Origin: Nitrospiraceae bacterium
GTDB taxonomy: Bacteria; Nitrospirota; Nitrospiria; Nitrospirales; Nitrospiraceae
Length of the DNA: 35,889 nt
Assembly (NCBI GenBank): GCA_919902505.1
Contig: CAKKRE010000059.1
Location: 1-35,889 of the forward strand
Direction of reading: 5' to 3'
The notes beneath the pieces were generated by a model. The model made no database searches. It had not been told where the DNA came from and worked only from the letters and a program-made list of their open reading frames with translations. Shown here one piece after another: positions 1 to 8,201 of the stretch. Both the position numbers and the translations under genes were made by a program. The number at the start of each line of letters is the position of its first letter. Position 1 is the stretch's first letter.

Positions 1-57
1 CTGGTCGCAGCTGCGAATCCGCGATTGCAGCAGAAGCGCTCATGAATAATGCGGGCT
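1..57. repeat. Partial copy of a palindromic interspersed repeat (MITE-like), cut by the window edge
   Basis: The first 57 bases are the reverse complement of 32484-32538, with roughly nine in ten bases identical. The shared terminal motif tcatgaataatgcgggc lies at 40-56, and its near copy forms both ends of the full element at 32484-32673. Only one arm is inside the window, so the rest of this copy should lie to the left. It sits just upstream of the promoter region of the Mrp gene. Confidence 0.65.
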
Positions 58-78
58 AGTCGATGGGGGCGGGGCGGT

Positions 79-108
79 TTGACTCTATTGAAACCCCTGT
101 GGTAGCGT
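79..108 (+). promoter_or_regulatory. Possible sigma-70 promoter of the Mrp operon
   Basis: A TTGACT -35 box (79-84) is followed after 18 bases by TAGCGT (103-108), which keeps only three of six consensus bases at -10. It lies just upstream of the first gene and just after the repeat end. The call rests on motif match and position only. Confidence 0.3.
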
Positions 109-136
109 TCTTCATCAACAATTCCGAGGGTTTTTC

Positions 137-1063
137 ATGACCATGGCTGCCGGCAAGGATCTCAAGACGATCCTCACGAAGCTTCAGTATTCCGACGACG
201 CGAAAGTCGTGCAGCAGATCACTGCCCAGATGAAGCAGGTGCAAGCTCGAATGGCCGGCATCAAGCAGAAGCTGGTGGTGATGAGCGGCAAGGGCGGAGT
301 CGGCAAGAGCATGACGACCGTCAACCTGGCGTTGGCCTTTGCGCGACAGGGGGCGAAGGTCGGACTGCTCGACGTCGATTTGAATGGCCCCTGTGTTCCA
401 CGAATGATGGGGTTACACGGCCAGTCGTTAAGAATGACTCCGGAAGGGGCGCAGCCTCCCGTCGGTCCCTTGGGTATCAAGGTCGCCTCGATGGATTTTT
501 TCCTCGATGATGCCTCGCCGGTGCGGTGGAAGGGCCCGATGGATCTGAGCCCGGTCTGGCTCGGATTAATGGAAATGAACGTGATCCGCGAGTTTCTGGC
601 CGATGTGGTCTGGGGAGAATTGGATTATCTCCTCGCCGATCTCCCGCCGGGTGCCGCCGCCGATAAACCACCGGTCATCGCGGGATTCATTCCCGACCTG
701 GCCGGTGCGATCGTCGTCACAACACCGTCCGAAGTCGCCTCCGACGTGGTGCAGAAATCCGTCACCTATGCGCGTGATATGGGTATCCGGGTGTTAGGTG
801 TCGTAGAAAACATGAGCGAATACCGGTGTCCATCCTGCGGCGCCGAGAATGAGTTGTTCGAGGGGAACACGGAGGCGATGTGCGAGGTGCTGGATCTGCC
901 GTTGCTCGGCCGTATCCCGTTCGATCGTAAGTTTGCCAAAACGTTCGATAAGGGGCAGCCGCTCCTCGATCCTGAGTATCCGACGATCCAGAAATATCAA
1001 GACATCGTCGGGCGGATTCAAGCGTTACTGGATTACAAAAAAGTCCTGGCGGAAAAGCTGTAA
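137..1063 (+). CDS. mrp: Mrp/NBP35-type P-loop ATPase (iron-sulfur cluster carrier family)
   Basis: The 308-residue product belongs to the Mrp/ApbC/NBP35 ATPases, which bind and transfer Fe-S clusters in the cytoplasm and use a deviant Walker A motif. That motif, GKGGVGKS, is at residues 51-58, followed by a switch-like DVDLNGP around residues 79-85. A CPSCG motif at 231-235 gives the paired cysteines that bridge a cluster between two subunits in this family. The N-terminal 45 residues are charged and helical, and the DUF59 domain seen in many bacterial Mrp proteins is absent. The usual PPGTGD-like stretch reads PPGAAADKP here (170-178). The start is supported by GAGGG seven bases upstream. 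A zinc-ribbon/PCP_red gene follows 26 bases downstream, so the two are probably co-transcribed. The family call is firm; the client proteins are unknown. Confidence 0.9.
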   Translation: MTMAAGKDLKTILTKLQYSDDAKVVQQITAQMKQVQARMAGIKQKLVVMSGKGGVGKSMTTVNLALAFARQGAKVGLLDVDLNGPCVPRMMGLHGQSLRMTPEGAQPPVGPLGIKVASMDFFLDDASPVRWKGPMDLSPVWLGLMEMNVIREFLADVVWGELDYLLADLPPGAAADKPPVIAGFIPDLAGAIVVTTPSEVASDVVQKSVTYARDMGIRVLGVVENMSEYRCPSCGAENELFEGNTEAMCEVLDLPLLGRIPFDRKFAKTFDKGQPLLDPEYPTIQKYQDIVGRIQALLDYKKVLAEKL

Positions 1064-1089
1064 GCACACCGACCCGGAGGGGGGATCCT

Positions 1090-1845
1090 ATGAAGTTCGT
1101 TTGCCTGAACTGCGAGACCTACATGACGTTTCAGAAGGTCGAAAAACCCGGTGAGGGCTCACTTGGTGTCTTCTTCGGCTGTCCATCCTGCGAGGCGAAG
1201 TTCTCCATGGTGACGAATCCTGGCGAGACCCAAATGGTTGCCTCGCTCGGTGTAAAGCTCGGAGGCCGCACAGAGACGGCAGAACCGTTCGAGATGACTC
1301 GCGGGACGCTTAAGGAGGAGGCGCAGGCCGGCGCAGGGCAGATGGCCGCCTATCTCAACGAGAAGATTCAGGGCGGACAACCGGTCGCGGCTGCTGCGAA
1401 GCCCAGCGCGCCGGATGCCGGTGGAGAGAAGACGTCCGGCGGGTGCCCCTTCTCGGCGATGGTCGCGGAAATGGGATTGACCTCCGGCGGCAAGCCGCAG
1501 AATGGAAACGGAACGAGCGAATGCACATGGACTGCAGACGCCAAGGAGAAGTTGGAGCGCTTGCCGTCTTTTGTGAAGCCGATGGTTCAGAGCAGTGTGG
1601 AGGCCTATGCGCGCAAGCATGGGTATAAGAGTATTACGCTGCAGGTCATGGACGATTCCAAGAGCGATTCGCCCAACGGTATTGCTTGGACCAAGGATGC
1701 CGAACAACGCATGGATAACATTCCTGACTTCATTCGTCCGATGGCCCGCCGGGAAATTGAGCGGATTGCCAAGGAGCGCGGCTTGGTCGAGATCACGGCG
1801 CAAGTGATGGATGAAGCCAAAGAGAAGTTCATGAAGTTCATGTAG
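1090..1845 (+). CDS. Zinc-ribbon protein with two PCP_red-type repeats
   Basis: This 251-residue protein starts with a four-cysteine knuckle (C5, C8, C31, C34), probably a zinc ribbon. A flexible Ala/Gly/Lys-rich linker (about 75-145) follows, then two copies of a roughly 45-residue module at 147-189 and 199-243. Each module has W-T-x-x-A-x-x-x-(L/M)-x-x-(L/I)-P-x-F-(V/I)-(K/R)-P-M near its start and ends in a short beta-like segment. This is the pattern of the PCP_red domain, named after the C-terminus of the light-independent protochlorophyllide reductase B subunit. Nothing else in the window suggests photosynthesis, so the domain probably has another, undefined role. The GGAGGGG ribosome site nine bases before the ATG is strong. 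Pairing with an Mrp ATPase hints at Fe-S or metal handling, which is inference. Confidence 0.8.
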   Translation: MKFVCLNCETYMTFQKVEKPGEGSLGVFFGCPSCEAKFSMVTNPGETQMVASLGVKLGGRTETAEPFEMTRGTLKEEAQAGAGQMAAYLNEKIQGGQPVAAAAKPSAPDAGGEKTSGGCPFSAMVAEMGLTSGGKPQNGNGTSECTWTADAKEKLERLPSFVKPMVQSSVEAYARKHGYKSITLQVMDDSKSDSPNGIAWTKDAEQRMDNIPDFIRPMARREIERIAKERGLVEITAQVMDEAKEKFMKFM

Positions 1846-1875
1846 CCGACGAATGCATGCGTGAGACGAGTGCGC

Positions 1876-1904
1876 GGCCCATCCGGCAGTCCGGATGGGC
1901 CTTT
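1876..1904 (+). terminator. Rho-independent terminator after the Mrp/PCP_red operon
   Basis: A perfect 11-bp stem, GGCCCATCCGG (1876-1886) with CCGGATGGGCC (1891-1901), closes a four-base loop and is followed by TTT. It lies 30 bases after the PCP_red stop codon. Its position argues against starting the next gene upstream of it. Confidence 0.8.
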
Positions 1905-1955
1905 CGATTCCTGCCGGTGTTTTCCTCTCGACCGATTCATTGTCCGAGATTCCTG

Positions 1956-2699
1956 ATGCCATGGTTCCCGTTCCTGGGGATGTTGTGTCTGGCCGTCCTG
2001 CTGTGGAGCGTTTCATTTGTGATGGCTGGGAATGCCGATCACGGGCATGGCGCGGCCGTTCAGGAGCCGGGACATCAGCATGCGGCAGCCACGGGAGAAC
2101 TGTGGGAGGGGTCGCAGCAGGGCATTGCCTATTCCGAATTCAATCATCACATGGCGGGTGTTTTTCTGTTGTTGATCGGACTGAGTGAGGTGCGTCAGGC
2201 CTTGGGATGGCCGGCCTTGATTTGGACGAGGTTTTTACTGCCCGGCGCATTGACGGTGGGAGGTATTTTTCTTCTCATTTGGAGTGATCATGACTCGTGG
2301 CCCATCGGGTCGATGACCTTCGCGCAGACGTTTTTCGGCAGCGATGAGGAGGTGTTCCAGCACAAGACCTATGGGGTGCTGGCTTTTGCCGTCGGTGTCA
2401 TTGAATTCCTGCGGCGGACCGGATGGTGTGCTCATGCGGTGTGGATGGTGCCCCTCCCGCTCTTTGCCATCGTCGGAGGACTGATGTTGTTCAGTCATTC
2501 GCACGGAGACCATCCTGCCGCCAGTAGAATTGCGCTCCATCATGTGGTCATGGGCATGATGGCGATCACCGCGGGGTCATCCAAGTTGGTCTCCGGCTGG
2601 CGAACGCGGTCCCTCATCACCGAACGTTCGTATTGGGAGTTGCTCTGGGCGAGCCTCGTCGTCGTCATTGGGTTTCAGCTGCTTATCTATTCAGAGTAG
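1956..2699 (+). CDS. His-rich polytopic membrane protein of unknown function
   Basis: The frame is open from 1857, but a start there would place the preceding terminator inside the gene, so the ATG at 1956 is preferred (247 residues). The product begins with a hydrophobic signal or anchor (about residues 5-24). A His-rich external stretch follows (DHGHG, GHQH, NHH, between about 27 and 65), then about five more membrane segments. Further histidines sit near membrane edges (HSHGDH, LHHVVMG), as in membrane proteins that handle copper or other metals. I do not recognise a named family. Possible roles such as metal binding or transport are inference from composition. No close partner gene is seen; yebC follows after 142 bases. 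Confidence 0.65.
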   Translation: MPWFPFLGMLCLAVLLWSVSFVMAGNADHGHGAAVQEPGHQHAAATGELWEGSQQGIAYSEFNHHMAGVFLLLIGLSEVRQALGWPALIWTRFLLPGALTVGGIFLLIWSDHDSWPIGSMTFAQTFFGSDEEVFQHKTYGVLAFAVGVIEFLRRTGWCAHAVWMVPLPLFAIVGGLMLFSHSHGDHPAASRIALHHVVMGMMAITAGSSKLVSGWRTRSLITERSYWELLWASLVVVIGFQLLIYSE

Positions 2700-2736
2700 G
2701 ACGTTCCCCTGGCCACAGATGGGGCCGGCCTCGCGT

Positions 2737-2765
2737 TGACACTCCTGCAAGGACTATGTTAGCTC
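2737..2765 (+). promoter_or_regulatory. Weak candidate promoter upstream of yebC
   Basis: A consensus TTGACA (2737-2742) is followed after 17 bases by TTAGCT, a poor -10 box. It is the only promoter-like signal I found in the 142-base gap before yebC, and it could be chance. Confidence 0.22.
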
Positions 2766-2841
2766 TACCTTTTTAATCAGCCTTTGAATTAGCCTCCGAT
2801 TCGACCGGATATCCGGTTGGTCCAGGCCAAGAGGAGTCGCC

Positions 2842-3597
2842 ATGGGTGGCCACAGTCATTGGGCAACAATCAAGCGGCATAAATCAGCGGTCGACGCCAA
2901 GCGGGGGAAAGTTTTTACCCGTATCATCCGCGAGTTGACGATTGCGGCCCGGTCAGGCGGGGACCCCGATGGCAATCCACGCTTGCGGCTGGCCATTGCG
3001 AAGGCCAAAGAAGCCAACATGCCCGGCGATAACATGAAGAAGGCCATCCAGCGCGGTACGGGTGAATTGCCCGGTGTGACTTACGAAGAGTTCACGCTCG
3101 AAGGGTACGGTCCAGGAGGGACGGCGGTGCTGATGGAGATCACCTCCGATAATCGGAATCGCACCGTGGCCGAGATCCGCAATTTATTGACCAAGAACGG
3201 CGGCAATATGGCGGAGGCGGGCGCGGTGGCCTGGCAGTTCCATAAAAAAGGGGTCTTGGTCGTTGAGAAGGGGAAGGTAGAAGAGGATGCGCTGCTGACC
3301 TTAGCCTTGGAAGCCGGCGCCGAAGATGTGAAAGTGACCGACAAGGCCTTTGAAGTCCTCACCGACACCCACGATTTTGAGGCGGTCAAAAAGGCGCTCA
3401 GCGATGCGAAAATCGAGTGCACGCTTGCCGAATTGAACTTCATCCCGCAGAATACGATCGCGCTGGAGGAGAAGGCGGCTGAGCAAATGTTGAAGCTCAT
3501 GGAAATTCTGGATGAGCACGACGATGTGCAGAAGGTCTATGCGAACTTTGACATCTCCGACGAGGTCATGGAGAAGGTGGCTGCCGCTACCGCCTGA
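2842..3597 (+). CDS. yebC: YebC/PmpR family protein (TACO1-like)
   Basis: The 251-residue product starts with MGGHSHWATIKRHK and contains the GDPDGNPRLRLAIAKAKEAN block diagnostic of the YebC/PmpR family. Family members act in the cytoplasm. Some were described as DNA-binding regulators, and more recent work links them to ribosome function at difficult proline stretches; the sequence does not show which applies here. Length and all conserved blocks are normal. GAGGAG lies seven bases before the ATG. In many bacteria yebC sits directly before ruvC-ruvA-ruvB. Here ruvA follows after 81 bases and ruvC is absent. Confidence 0.95.
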   Translation: MGGHSHWATIKRHKSAVDAKRGKVFTRIIRELTIAARSGGDPDGNPRLRLAIAKAKEANMPGDNMKKAIQRGTGELPGVTYEEFTLEGYGPGGTAVLMEITSDNRNRTVAEIRNLLTKNGGNMAEAGAVAWQFHKKGVLVVEKGKVEEDALLTLALEAGAEDVKVTDKAFEVLTDTHDFEAVKKALSDAKIECTLAELNFIPQNTIALEEKAAEQMLKLMEILDEHDDVQKVYANFDISDEVMEKVAAATA

Positions 3598-3678
3598 TTC
3601 TGAAGGAGTGGCACCGAGCATCGAAGCGCACGCAGCCAGCCTATCGGGCCCTTCGCATCACACCCCCCTGTTGATCAC

Positions 3679-4287
3679 ATGATCGCCTTACTGACGGGCC
3701 TCATGGCCTTCAAGGCGCCTTCGCAAGTCACGCTCGATGTGCATGGCGTCGGCTACGAAGTCTTGATTCCCCTCAGTACCTACTATTCTCTCCCTAATCA
3801 GCATGAGCTTGTGACGCTCAGCATCCATACCCATGTGCGTGAGGATGCGATTCAGCTCTATGGGTTCCTGACCGCCGCGGAGAAGGAAGCCTTTCTGTTG
3901 CTGACGGGGATCTCCGGCATAGGCCCAAAATTGGGACTAAGTGTCCTGTCCACCCTCTCGGTCCGCGATCTCTTTTCCGCCATCCAGGCCGGTGATATTG
4001 AGAAGCTGGGCACGGTGTCCGGGATCGGGAAAAAGTCTGCGGCGAGGATCGCGTTGGAATTGAAGGACAAGGTCGCGCGCTTGCATCCAGCAGGCGAACC
4101 GGCCGCGCCGGGGAGCGGACGACCTGCGAATCCGCTCTATGAGGACGCCCTGTCGGCCCTTGTGAATTTGGGCTATCGGCAACCGGATGTGAAAGAAGCG
4201 CTGAAGAGGATCGAGAAGTCCGGCGCTATGGCGCAGGGGCTGGAAGGCGTGATTCGTGAGGCACTCAAAGACCTGGCCAAGGGGTGA
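3679..4287 (+). CDS. ruvA: Holliday junction branch migration protein RuvA
   Basis: RuvA tetramers hold four-way DNA junctions open and load the RuvB motor. The 202-residue length matches the family. The N-terminal OB-fold begins MIALLTG and includes VHGVGYEV (about residues 21-28). Two helix-hairpin-helix motifs follow: TGISGIGPKLGL (about 76-87) and GTVSGIGKKSAARI (about 111-124). The C-terminal RuvB-binding domain is recognisable from YEDALSALVNLGY onward. The ATG has only a weak ribosome site but is the standard start for the family. The next gene is not ruvB but a Cys-rich exported protein starting three bases later; ruvB comes after that. Confidence 0.96.
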   Translation: MIALLTGLMAFKAPSQVTLDVHGVGYEVLIPLSTYYSLPNQHELVTLSIHTHVREDAIQLYGFLTAAEKEAFLLLTGISGIGPKLGLSVLSTLSVRDLFSAIQAGDIEKLGTVSGIGKKSAARIALELKDKVARLHPAGEPAAPGSGRPANPLYEDALSALVNLGYRQPDVKEALKRIEKSGAMAQGLEGVIREALKDLAKG

Positions 4288-4290
4288 CGC

Positions 4291-4797
4291 ATGATGAAGT
4301 CGTTACGCAGGTGGTGGGGTAGTCGCGGGTTAGTGGGCACGGTGAGGCTGGTCATTATGGCCGCGATGGTCTCGTCCGGATCGGCCGGGTTAGCCGGAGC
4401 GACCGATGGTGTGGAGGAGCCGAAGAGCATCCGCAAGACTTGCGGAATGTGCCCGGAGGGCTATGCCACCACCGGTGTGACCCATGCGCCGGAACTGTGC
4501 AAAGACGGCGAGCCGACCCTGGTGCAGTGTGTGCCGCTCGGGGGCAACATGCTCTCCGTCTGCGGCACCTGTCCCGAAGGGTATGTAGAAGTGGGGCGTT
4601 CGAACGTCCCCTCGCGTTGCGGCTCTGTAGATGGCGGACTGGTGTCGCAATGTCAGTTGCAAAACATGGGATCCACCATGCCGGATCCTGGTCAGGGTGG
4701 AGTCAGGTGCCCGCCTGATTGCGGCAGCACGGCTGCGCCAGGTCAAGGGATCGTATCGCCGCCGCCAAAATTCAGGCCCGCACCCGACGGCAGATAA
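4291..4797 (+). CDS. Cys-rich exported protein with two four-cysteine repeats, between ruvA and ruvB
   Basis: I do not recognise this 168-residue protein as a named family. An N-terminal arginine-rich segment and a hydrophobic stretch ending near AGLAGA (about residues 15-38) look like a signal peptide. Two repeats follow, each C-G-x-C-PEGY with a third cysteine 15 residues later and a fourth 9-10 residues after that (about 51-80 and 92-122). A third, shorter CPPDC element and a Pro-rich tail complete it. The spacing suggests disulfide-bonded mini-domains outside the cytoplasm. The gene starts three bases after ruvA stops and ends 30 bases before ruvB, so it is embedded in the recombination operon with no evident functional link. 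Confidence 0.7.
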   Translation: MMKSLRRWWGSRGLVGTVRLVIMAAMVSSGSAGLAGATDGVEEPKSIRKTCGMCPEGYATTGVTHAPELCKDGEPTLVQCVPLGGNMLSVCGTCPEGYVEVGRSNVPSRCGSVDGGLVSQCQLQNMGSTMPDPGQGGVRCPPDCGSTAAPGQGIVSPPPKFRPAPDGR

Positions 4798-4827
4798 CGC
4801 CGACGCATGGTTCAACAGGACCGTCCC

Positions 4828-5865
4828 ATGTCTGACCGCACAGTGAGCAATGAATTGACCGACGACGAACGTGGCCTTGAAGCCGCGCTGCGCCCACACA
4901 GCTTGCAGGAGTATGTCGGCCAGTCACGGATGAAGGAATCGCTGGAGATCTGTATCGAGGCGGCGAAACGCCGTGGTGAGGCGCTGGACCATGCCATTTT
5001 TTACGGGCCGCCGGGGCTCGGAAAGACCACGATTGCGCATATCATTGCGCAGGAGATGGGCTCGGCGATTCGCTCGACCTCGGGCTTAGTCCTGAGCCAT
5101 GCCGGGGATCTGGCCGCGATTTTGACGAATTTGCAGGAACGGGATGTGTTGTTCATCGACGAAATCCACCGCCTCCCCGCCTCTGTCGAGGAGGCCCTGT
5201 ATCCGGCCATGGAGGACTACCAACTGGATCTGGTGGTCGGCCAAGGGGCCTCCACGAGAACCGTGAAGCTGGAATTGCCACGGTTTACGCTGGTCGGAGC
5301 CACGACCAGGGCCGGGGCATTGACGTCGCCGTTGCGGGACCGGTTCGGTTTGGTTCACAGGCTGGAGTTTTATTCGTCACAGGAACTTACGTTGATCGTC
5401 ACACGGTCGGCACGGCTGCTGAATATTCCGATCGACGAGGCAGGTGCCGCGGAAATTGCTCGCCGGGCTCGCGGCACACCGCGCATCGTGAATCGGTTGA
5501 TTAAACGTATCAGGGACTATGCAGAGATCAAGGCCGGTGGACGTATCACCAAGCAGGTGGCGCAGGACGCGTTGGTCTGGTTGGCGGTCGATGCCGCCGG
5601 ATTGGATGAGATGGACCGGCGCATTCTCCTGACCGTCATTGAGAAGTTCAACGGCGGACCGGTCGGGGCGGATTCCTTAGCGGCGGCGGTGCAAGAGGAC
5701 CGGGGCACGCTGGAGGACGTCTATGAGCCGTATCTGATCCAAGCGGGGTTTCTGGAACGCACCGGCCGTGGCCGGCAGGCGACCAGGCTGGCCTTCGACC
5801 ATTTCAAAAAACAGAAAGACCTTCTGTCCCTCTCCGGTGACGACACATCCGTTACAACTCCTTGA
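4828..5865 (+). CDS. ruvB: Holliday junction branch migration helicase RuvB
   Basis: RuvB is the hexameric AAA+ motor that drives branch migration with RuvA. From the ATG at 4828 the protein has 345 residues, normal for the family. An in-frame ATG at 4807 exists, but AGGA at 4817-4820 is well placed for 4828. Walker [10 protein letters not shown] is at residues 60-68, Walker B with DEIH at 111-114, and sensor 1 in GATTRAG near 158-164. The arginine finger sits in PLRDRFG (Arg170). The C-terminal winged-helix DNA-binding domain ends in [11 protein letters not shown]. All catalytic residues are intact. Confidence 0.96.
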   Translation: MSDRTVSNELTDDERGLEAALRPHSLQEYVGQSRMKESLEICIEAAKRRGEALDHAIFYGPPGLGKTTIAHIIAQEMGSAIRSTSGLVLSHAGDLAAILTNLQERDVLFIDEIHRLPASVEEALYPAMEDYQLDLVVGQGASTRTVKLELPRFTLVGATTRAGALTSPLRDRFGLVHRLEFYSSQELTLIVTRSARLLNIPIDEAGAAEIARRARGTPRIVNRLIKRIRDYAEIKAGGRITKQVAQDALVWLAVDAAGLDEMDRRILLTVIEKFNGGPVGADSLAAAVQEDRGTLEDVYEPYLIQAGFLERTGRGRQATRLAFDHFKKQKDLLSLSGDDTSVTTP

Positions 5866-6004
5866 ATCCCCACACCTATCCTTGCAATGCCCTCGCCGGC
5901 TCCTGTAGGATACTCACTTGTCCAAGTTCATCCCGTTGGCTTGGAATCGTTTCGCGACCTCGTTTCTCTCAAGGCAGGTGTCGCGAGGAGGGAGTCCCCC
6001 CGTC

Positions 6005-7081
6005 ATGTCTGATGACCTGCAAGGACATCGCCAGGAAATCGATCGGATCGACGATCAGATTTTGCGCCTCTTGAACGAGCGCTCGAAGTCCGTGATCGAA
6101 ATTGGAAAACTCAAGAAACAGAAAGATGCGGAAGCGCATCTGCACACGCCGGCTCGAGAGGCGGCGATTTTTGAACGCCTCAGCAAGCAAAATACCGGTC
6201 CCTTTCCCACCGATGCCATCCGGGCGGTGTATCGAGAGATCATGTCGGCCTCGTTGTCCCTTGAGGGGCCTCAGAAGGTCGCCTATCTCGGCCCGCGAGC
6301 GACCTTTACGCACATGGCCTGCATGCAGAAGTTCGGGTCGTCTGCCCAATACATTCCCGTCAACAGCATCAAAGATGTGTTCAGCGAAGTCGAGCGTGGT
6401 CGAGCCCATTTTGGCGTCGTGCCCATCGAAAACACCACCGAAGGCGTGGTCAATCACACGCTGGATATGTTCGTCGATTCCAGTCTGCTCATCTATGGAG
6501 AGGTGTTGCAGGAAGTGGCGCATCACCTGATGTCCAAGAGCGGGGTCGCAGGAGAGATCAAGCGGATCTATTCGCACCCGCATGCCATTGCTCAATGTCG
6601 CAATTGGTTGGAAACGAATTTGCCTCACGTGCCGGTGTCCGAAGTGGCCAGTACGGCACGGGCGGCTGAACTGTCCGTCGACGATCCGTCGGCTGCAGCC
6701 ATCGCGTCCGAACTGGCGTCCCAGTTGTACGGACTGAAGGTCATCACGGCCCGGATCGAAGACAACATCAACAACTTCACGCGTTTTCTGGTGTTGTCGC
6801 AGAAGGCGCCGGAGCGAACCGGGCGCGATAAAACGTCGCTGATGTTGTCGGTCAAAGATAAGGTGGGTGCGCTATACGACTTGTTGCGTCCGTTTGCCTC
6901 CCATGGCCTCAACATGACCAAGATCGAATCGCGCCCCTCCCGCCGGAAGGCGTGGGAATACATTTTCTTTGTCGACATCGAGGGGCATATCGATGAAGAA
7001 CGGGTCAAGAAGGCGGCCGAAGAGGTGAAGAGCCGCTGTCTCTTTATGAAGATTCTCGGGTCGTATCCCGCCTATTCCTAG
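6005..7081 (+). CDS. pheA: Bifunctional chorismate mutase / prephenate dehydratase (P-protein)
   Basis: This enzyme converts chorismate to prephenate and then to phenylpyruvate, the committed steps to phenylalanine. The frame opens at 5918, but the ATG at 6005 has GAGGAGGGAG ten bases upstream and gives a 358-residue protein starting at the mutase domain. Residues 1-85 are the AroQ-type mutase (RQEIDRIDDQILRLLNER). About 90-270 is the dehydratase domain with YLGPRATFTHMA, VPIENTTEG and the catalytic TRFLVLS. About 285-356 is an ACT domain with GALYDLL and ESRP, which binds phenylalanine for feedback inhibition in this family. It heads the aromatic gene run. Confidence 0.95.
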   Translation: MSDDLQGHRQEIDRIDDQILRLLNERSKSVIEIGKLKKQKDAEAHLHTPAREAAIFERLSKQNTGPFPTDAIRAVYREIMSASLSLEGPQKVAYLGPRATFTHMACMQKFGSSAQYIPVNSIKDVFSEVERGRAHFGVVPIENTTEGVVNHTLDMFVDSSLLIYGEVLQEVAHHLMSKSGVAGEIKRIYSHPHAIAQCRNWLETNLPHVPVSEVASTARAAELSVDDPSAAAIASELASQLYGLKVITARIEDNINNFTRFLVLSQKAPERTGRDKTSLMLSVKDKVGALYDLLRPFASHGLNMTKIESRPSRRKAWEYIFFVDIEGHIDEERVKKAAEEVKSRCLFMKILGSYPAYS

Positions 7082-7097
7082 AGGTCCGAGTCACGCC

Positions 7098-8183
7098 ATG
7101 CCATTGAAGGTGCATCCCGATATCGCCTCCCTTGTCCCGTACGTTCCTGGAAAGCCTATCGAAGAGCTGCAGCGAGAGTTAGGGCTCCCGCGCGCGATCA
7201 AATTGGCATCCAATGAAAACCCGATCGGCCCGTCGCCCAAAGCGCTCGCCGTCTTGGGTGAAACCGCTCCGACTCTGCATCGGTACCCGGACGGCGGGGC
7301 GTTTCGTTTGCGCGGAGCCTTGGCCGAACGGTGGAAAGTCACGCCGGATCACGTCATTCTCGGAAACGGCTCGGACGAAATCCTCGGCCTGCTTGCGCGA
7401 ACCTTTTTGTCGCCGGGTGATGAGGCCGTGATGGCTGAGCACACCTTCGTCATTTACAAGATGGAGGTGAAGGCCGCGCACGGTGTGGCGGTGGAAGTGC
7501 CGCAGAAGAATTGGCACCACGATTTGCCGGCCATGGCAGCGGCCATCACCGACAAGACGCGCCTGCTGTTTGTGTGCAATCCGAACAATCCCACCGGCAC
7601 CATGGCGACCAAGGCTGAGGTGGCGGCGTTGATGGCGCGTGTGCCCGATCATGTGGTGGTGGTGTTCGACGAGGCCTATTACGAATATGTCCGGCATCCG
7701 GAATTCCCGGAGTCGCTCAACTATGTCAACGCGGGTCGCAATGTCATCGTGCTGCGGACATTCTCCAAGATCTACGGCTTGGCCGGGCTCAGGATCGGGT
7801 ACGGGATGACCACGCCGGAAATTACGAACTACCTGAATCGAATCCGTCCACCCTTCAATGCGAACAGCATGGCGCAACGCGCCGCGTTGGCGGCGTTAGA
7901 CGACGAGGCACATGTGGGCGCGAGTCGGGCCCTCAACCATGCGGAAATGGACAAGGTCCGGGCAGGCTTGTTGACCTTGGGTTTCGAGGCCTTGCCCAGT
8001 GAAACGAATTTTCTCTATTTCGATGTCGGGAGAGATGGTCGCGAGGTATTCGACGCGCTGTTGCGGAAGGGCATCATCGTCCGCCACATCGACGGCCGAA
8101 TGCTGCGGGTGACCATCGGCCTTCCGGAAGAAAATCAACTGTTCCTGAGCGCGCTTGCGGACGTGACGCGCGCCGCTCGATAA
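7098..8183 (+). CDS. hisC: HisC-type PLP aminotransferase (histidinol-phosphate or aromatic aminotransferase)
   Basis: This is a 361-residue fold-type I aminotransferase of the histidinol-phosphate group. Visible motifs are ASNENPIGPSP (about 37-47), HRYPDGG (61-67), CNPNNPTG (160-167), FDEAYYEY (190-197) and the Schiff-base lysine in TFSKIYGLAGLRIGYG (Lys224). HisC-like enzymes often also transaminate phenylpyruvate and 4-hydroxyphenylpyruvate. Its place between pheA and the DAHP synthase, with no other histidine gene nearby, suggests it makes phenylalanine and tyrosine here. Sequence alone cannot exclude a role in histidine synthesis. It starts 16 bases after pheA. Confidence 0.9.
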   Translation: MPLKVHPDIASLVPYVPGKPIEELQRELGLPRAIKLASNENPIGPSPKALAVLGETAPTLHRYPDGGAFRLRGALAERWKVTPDHVILGNGSDEILGLLARTFLSPGDEAVMAEHTFVIYKMEVKAAHGVAVEVPQKNWHHDLPAMAAAITDKTRLLFVCNPNNPTGTMATKAEVAALMARVPDHVVVVFDEAYYEYVRHPEFPESLNYVNAGRNVIVLRTFSKIYGLAGLRIGYGMTTPEITNYLNRIRPPFNANSMAQRAALAALDDEAHVGASRALNHAEMDKVRAGLLTLGFEALPSETNFLYFDVGRDGREVFDALLRKGIIVRHIDGRMLRVTIGLPEENQLFLSALADVTRAAR

Positions 8184-8201
8184 GGAAAGCGAGACGAGAT
8201 C

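Noticed and set aside
1857..1955. Upstream extension of the His-rich membrane protein
   Set aside because: This part includes the terminator hairpin of the preceding operon, and a signal-like N-terminus begins only at 1956.
1159..2016. 285-residue minus-strand frame antisense to the PCP_red gene
   Set aside because: It would cross the intrinsic terminator and has no ribosome site; the sense gene has repeats and a zinc ribbon.
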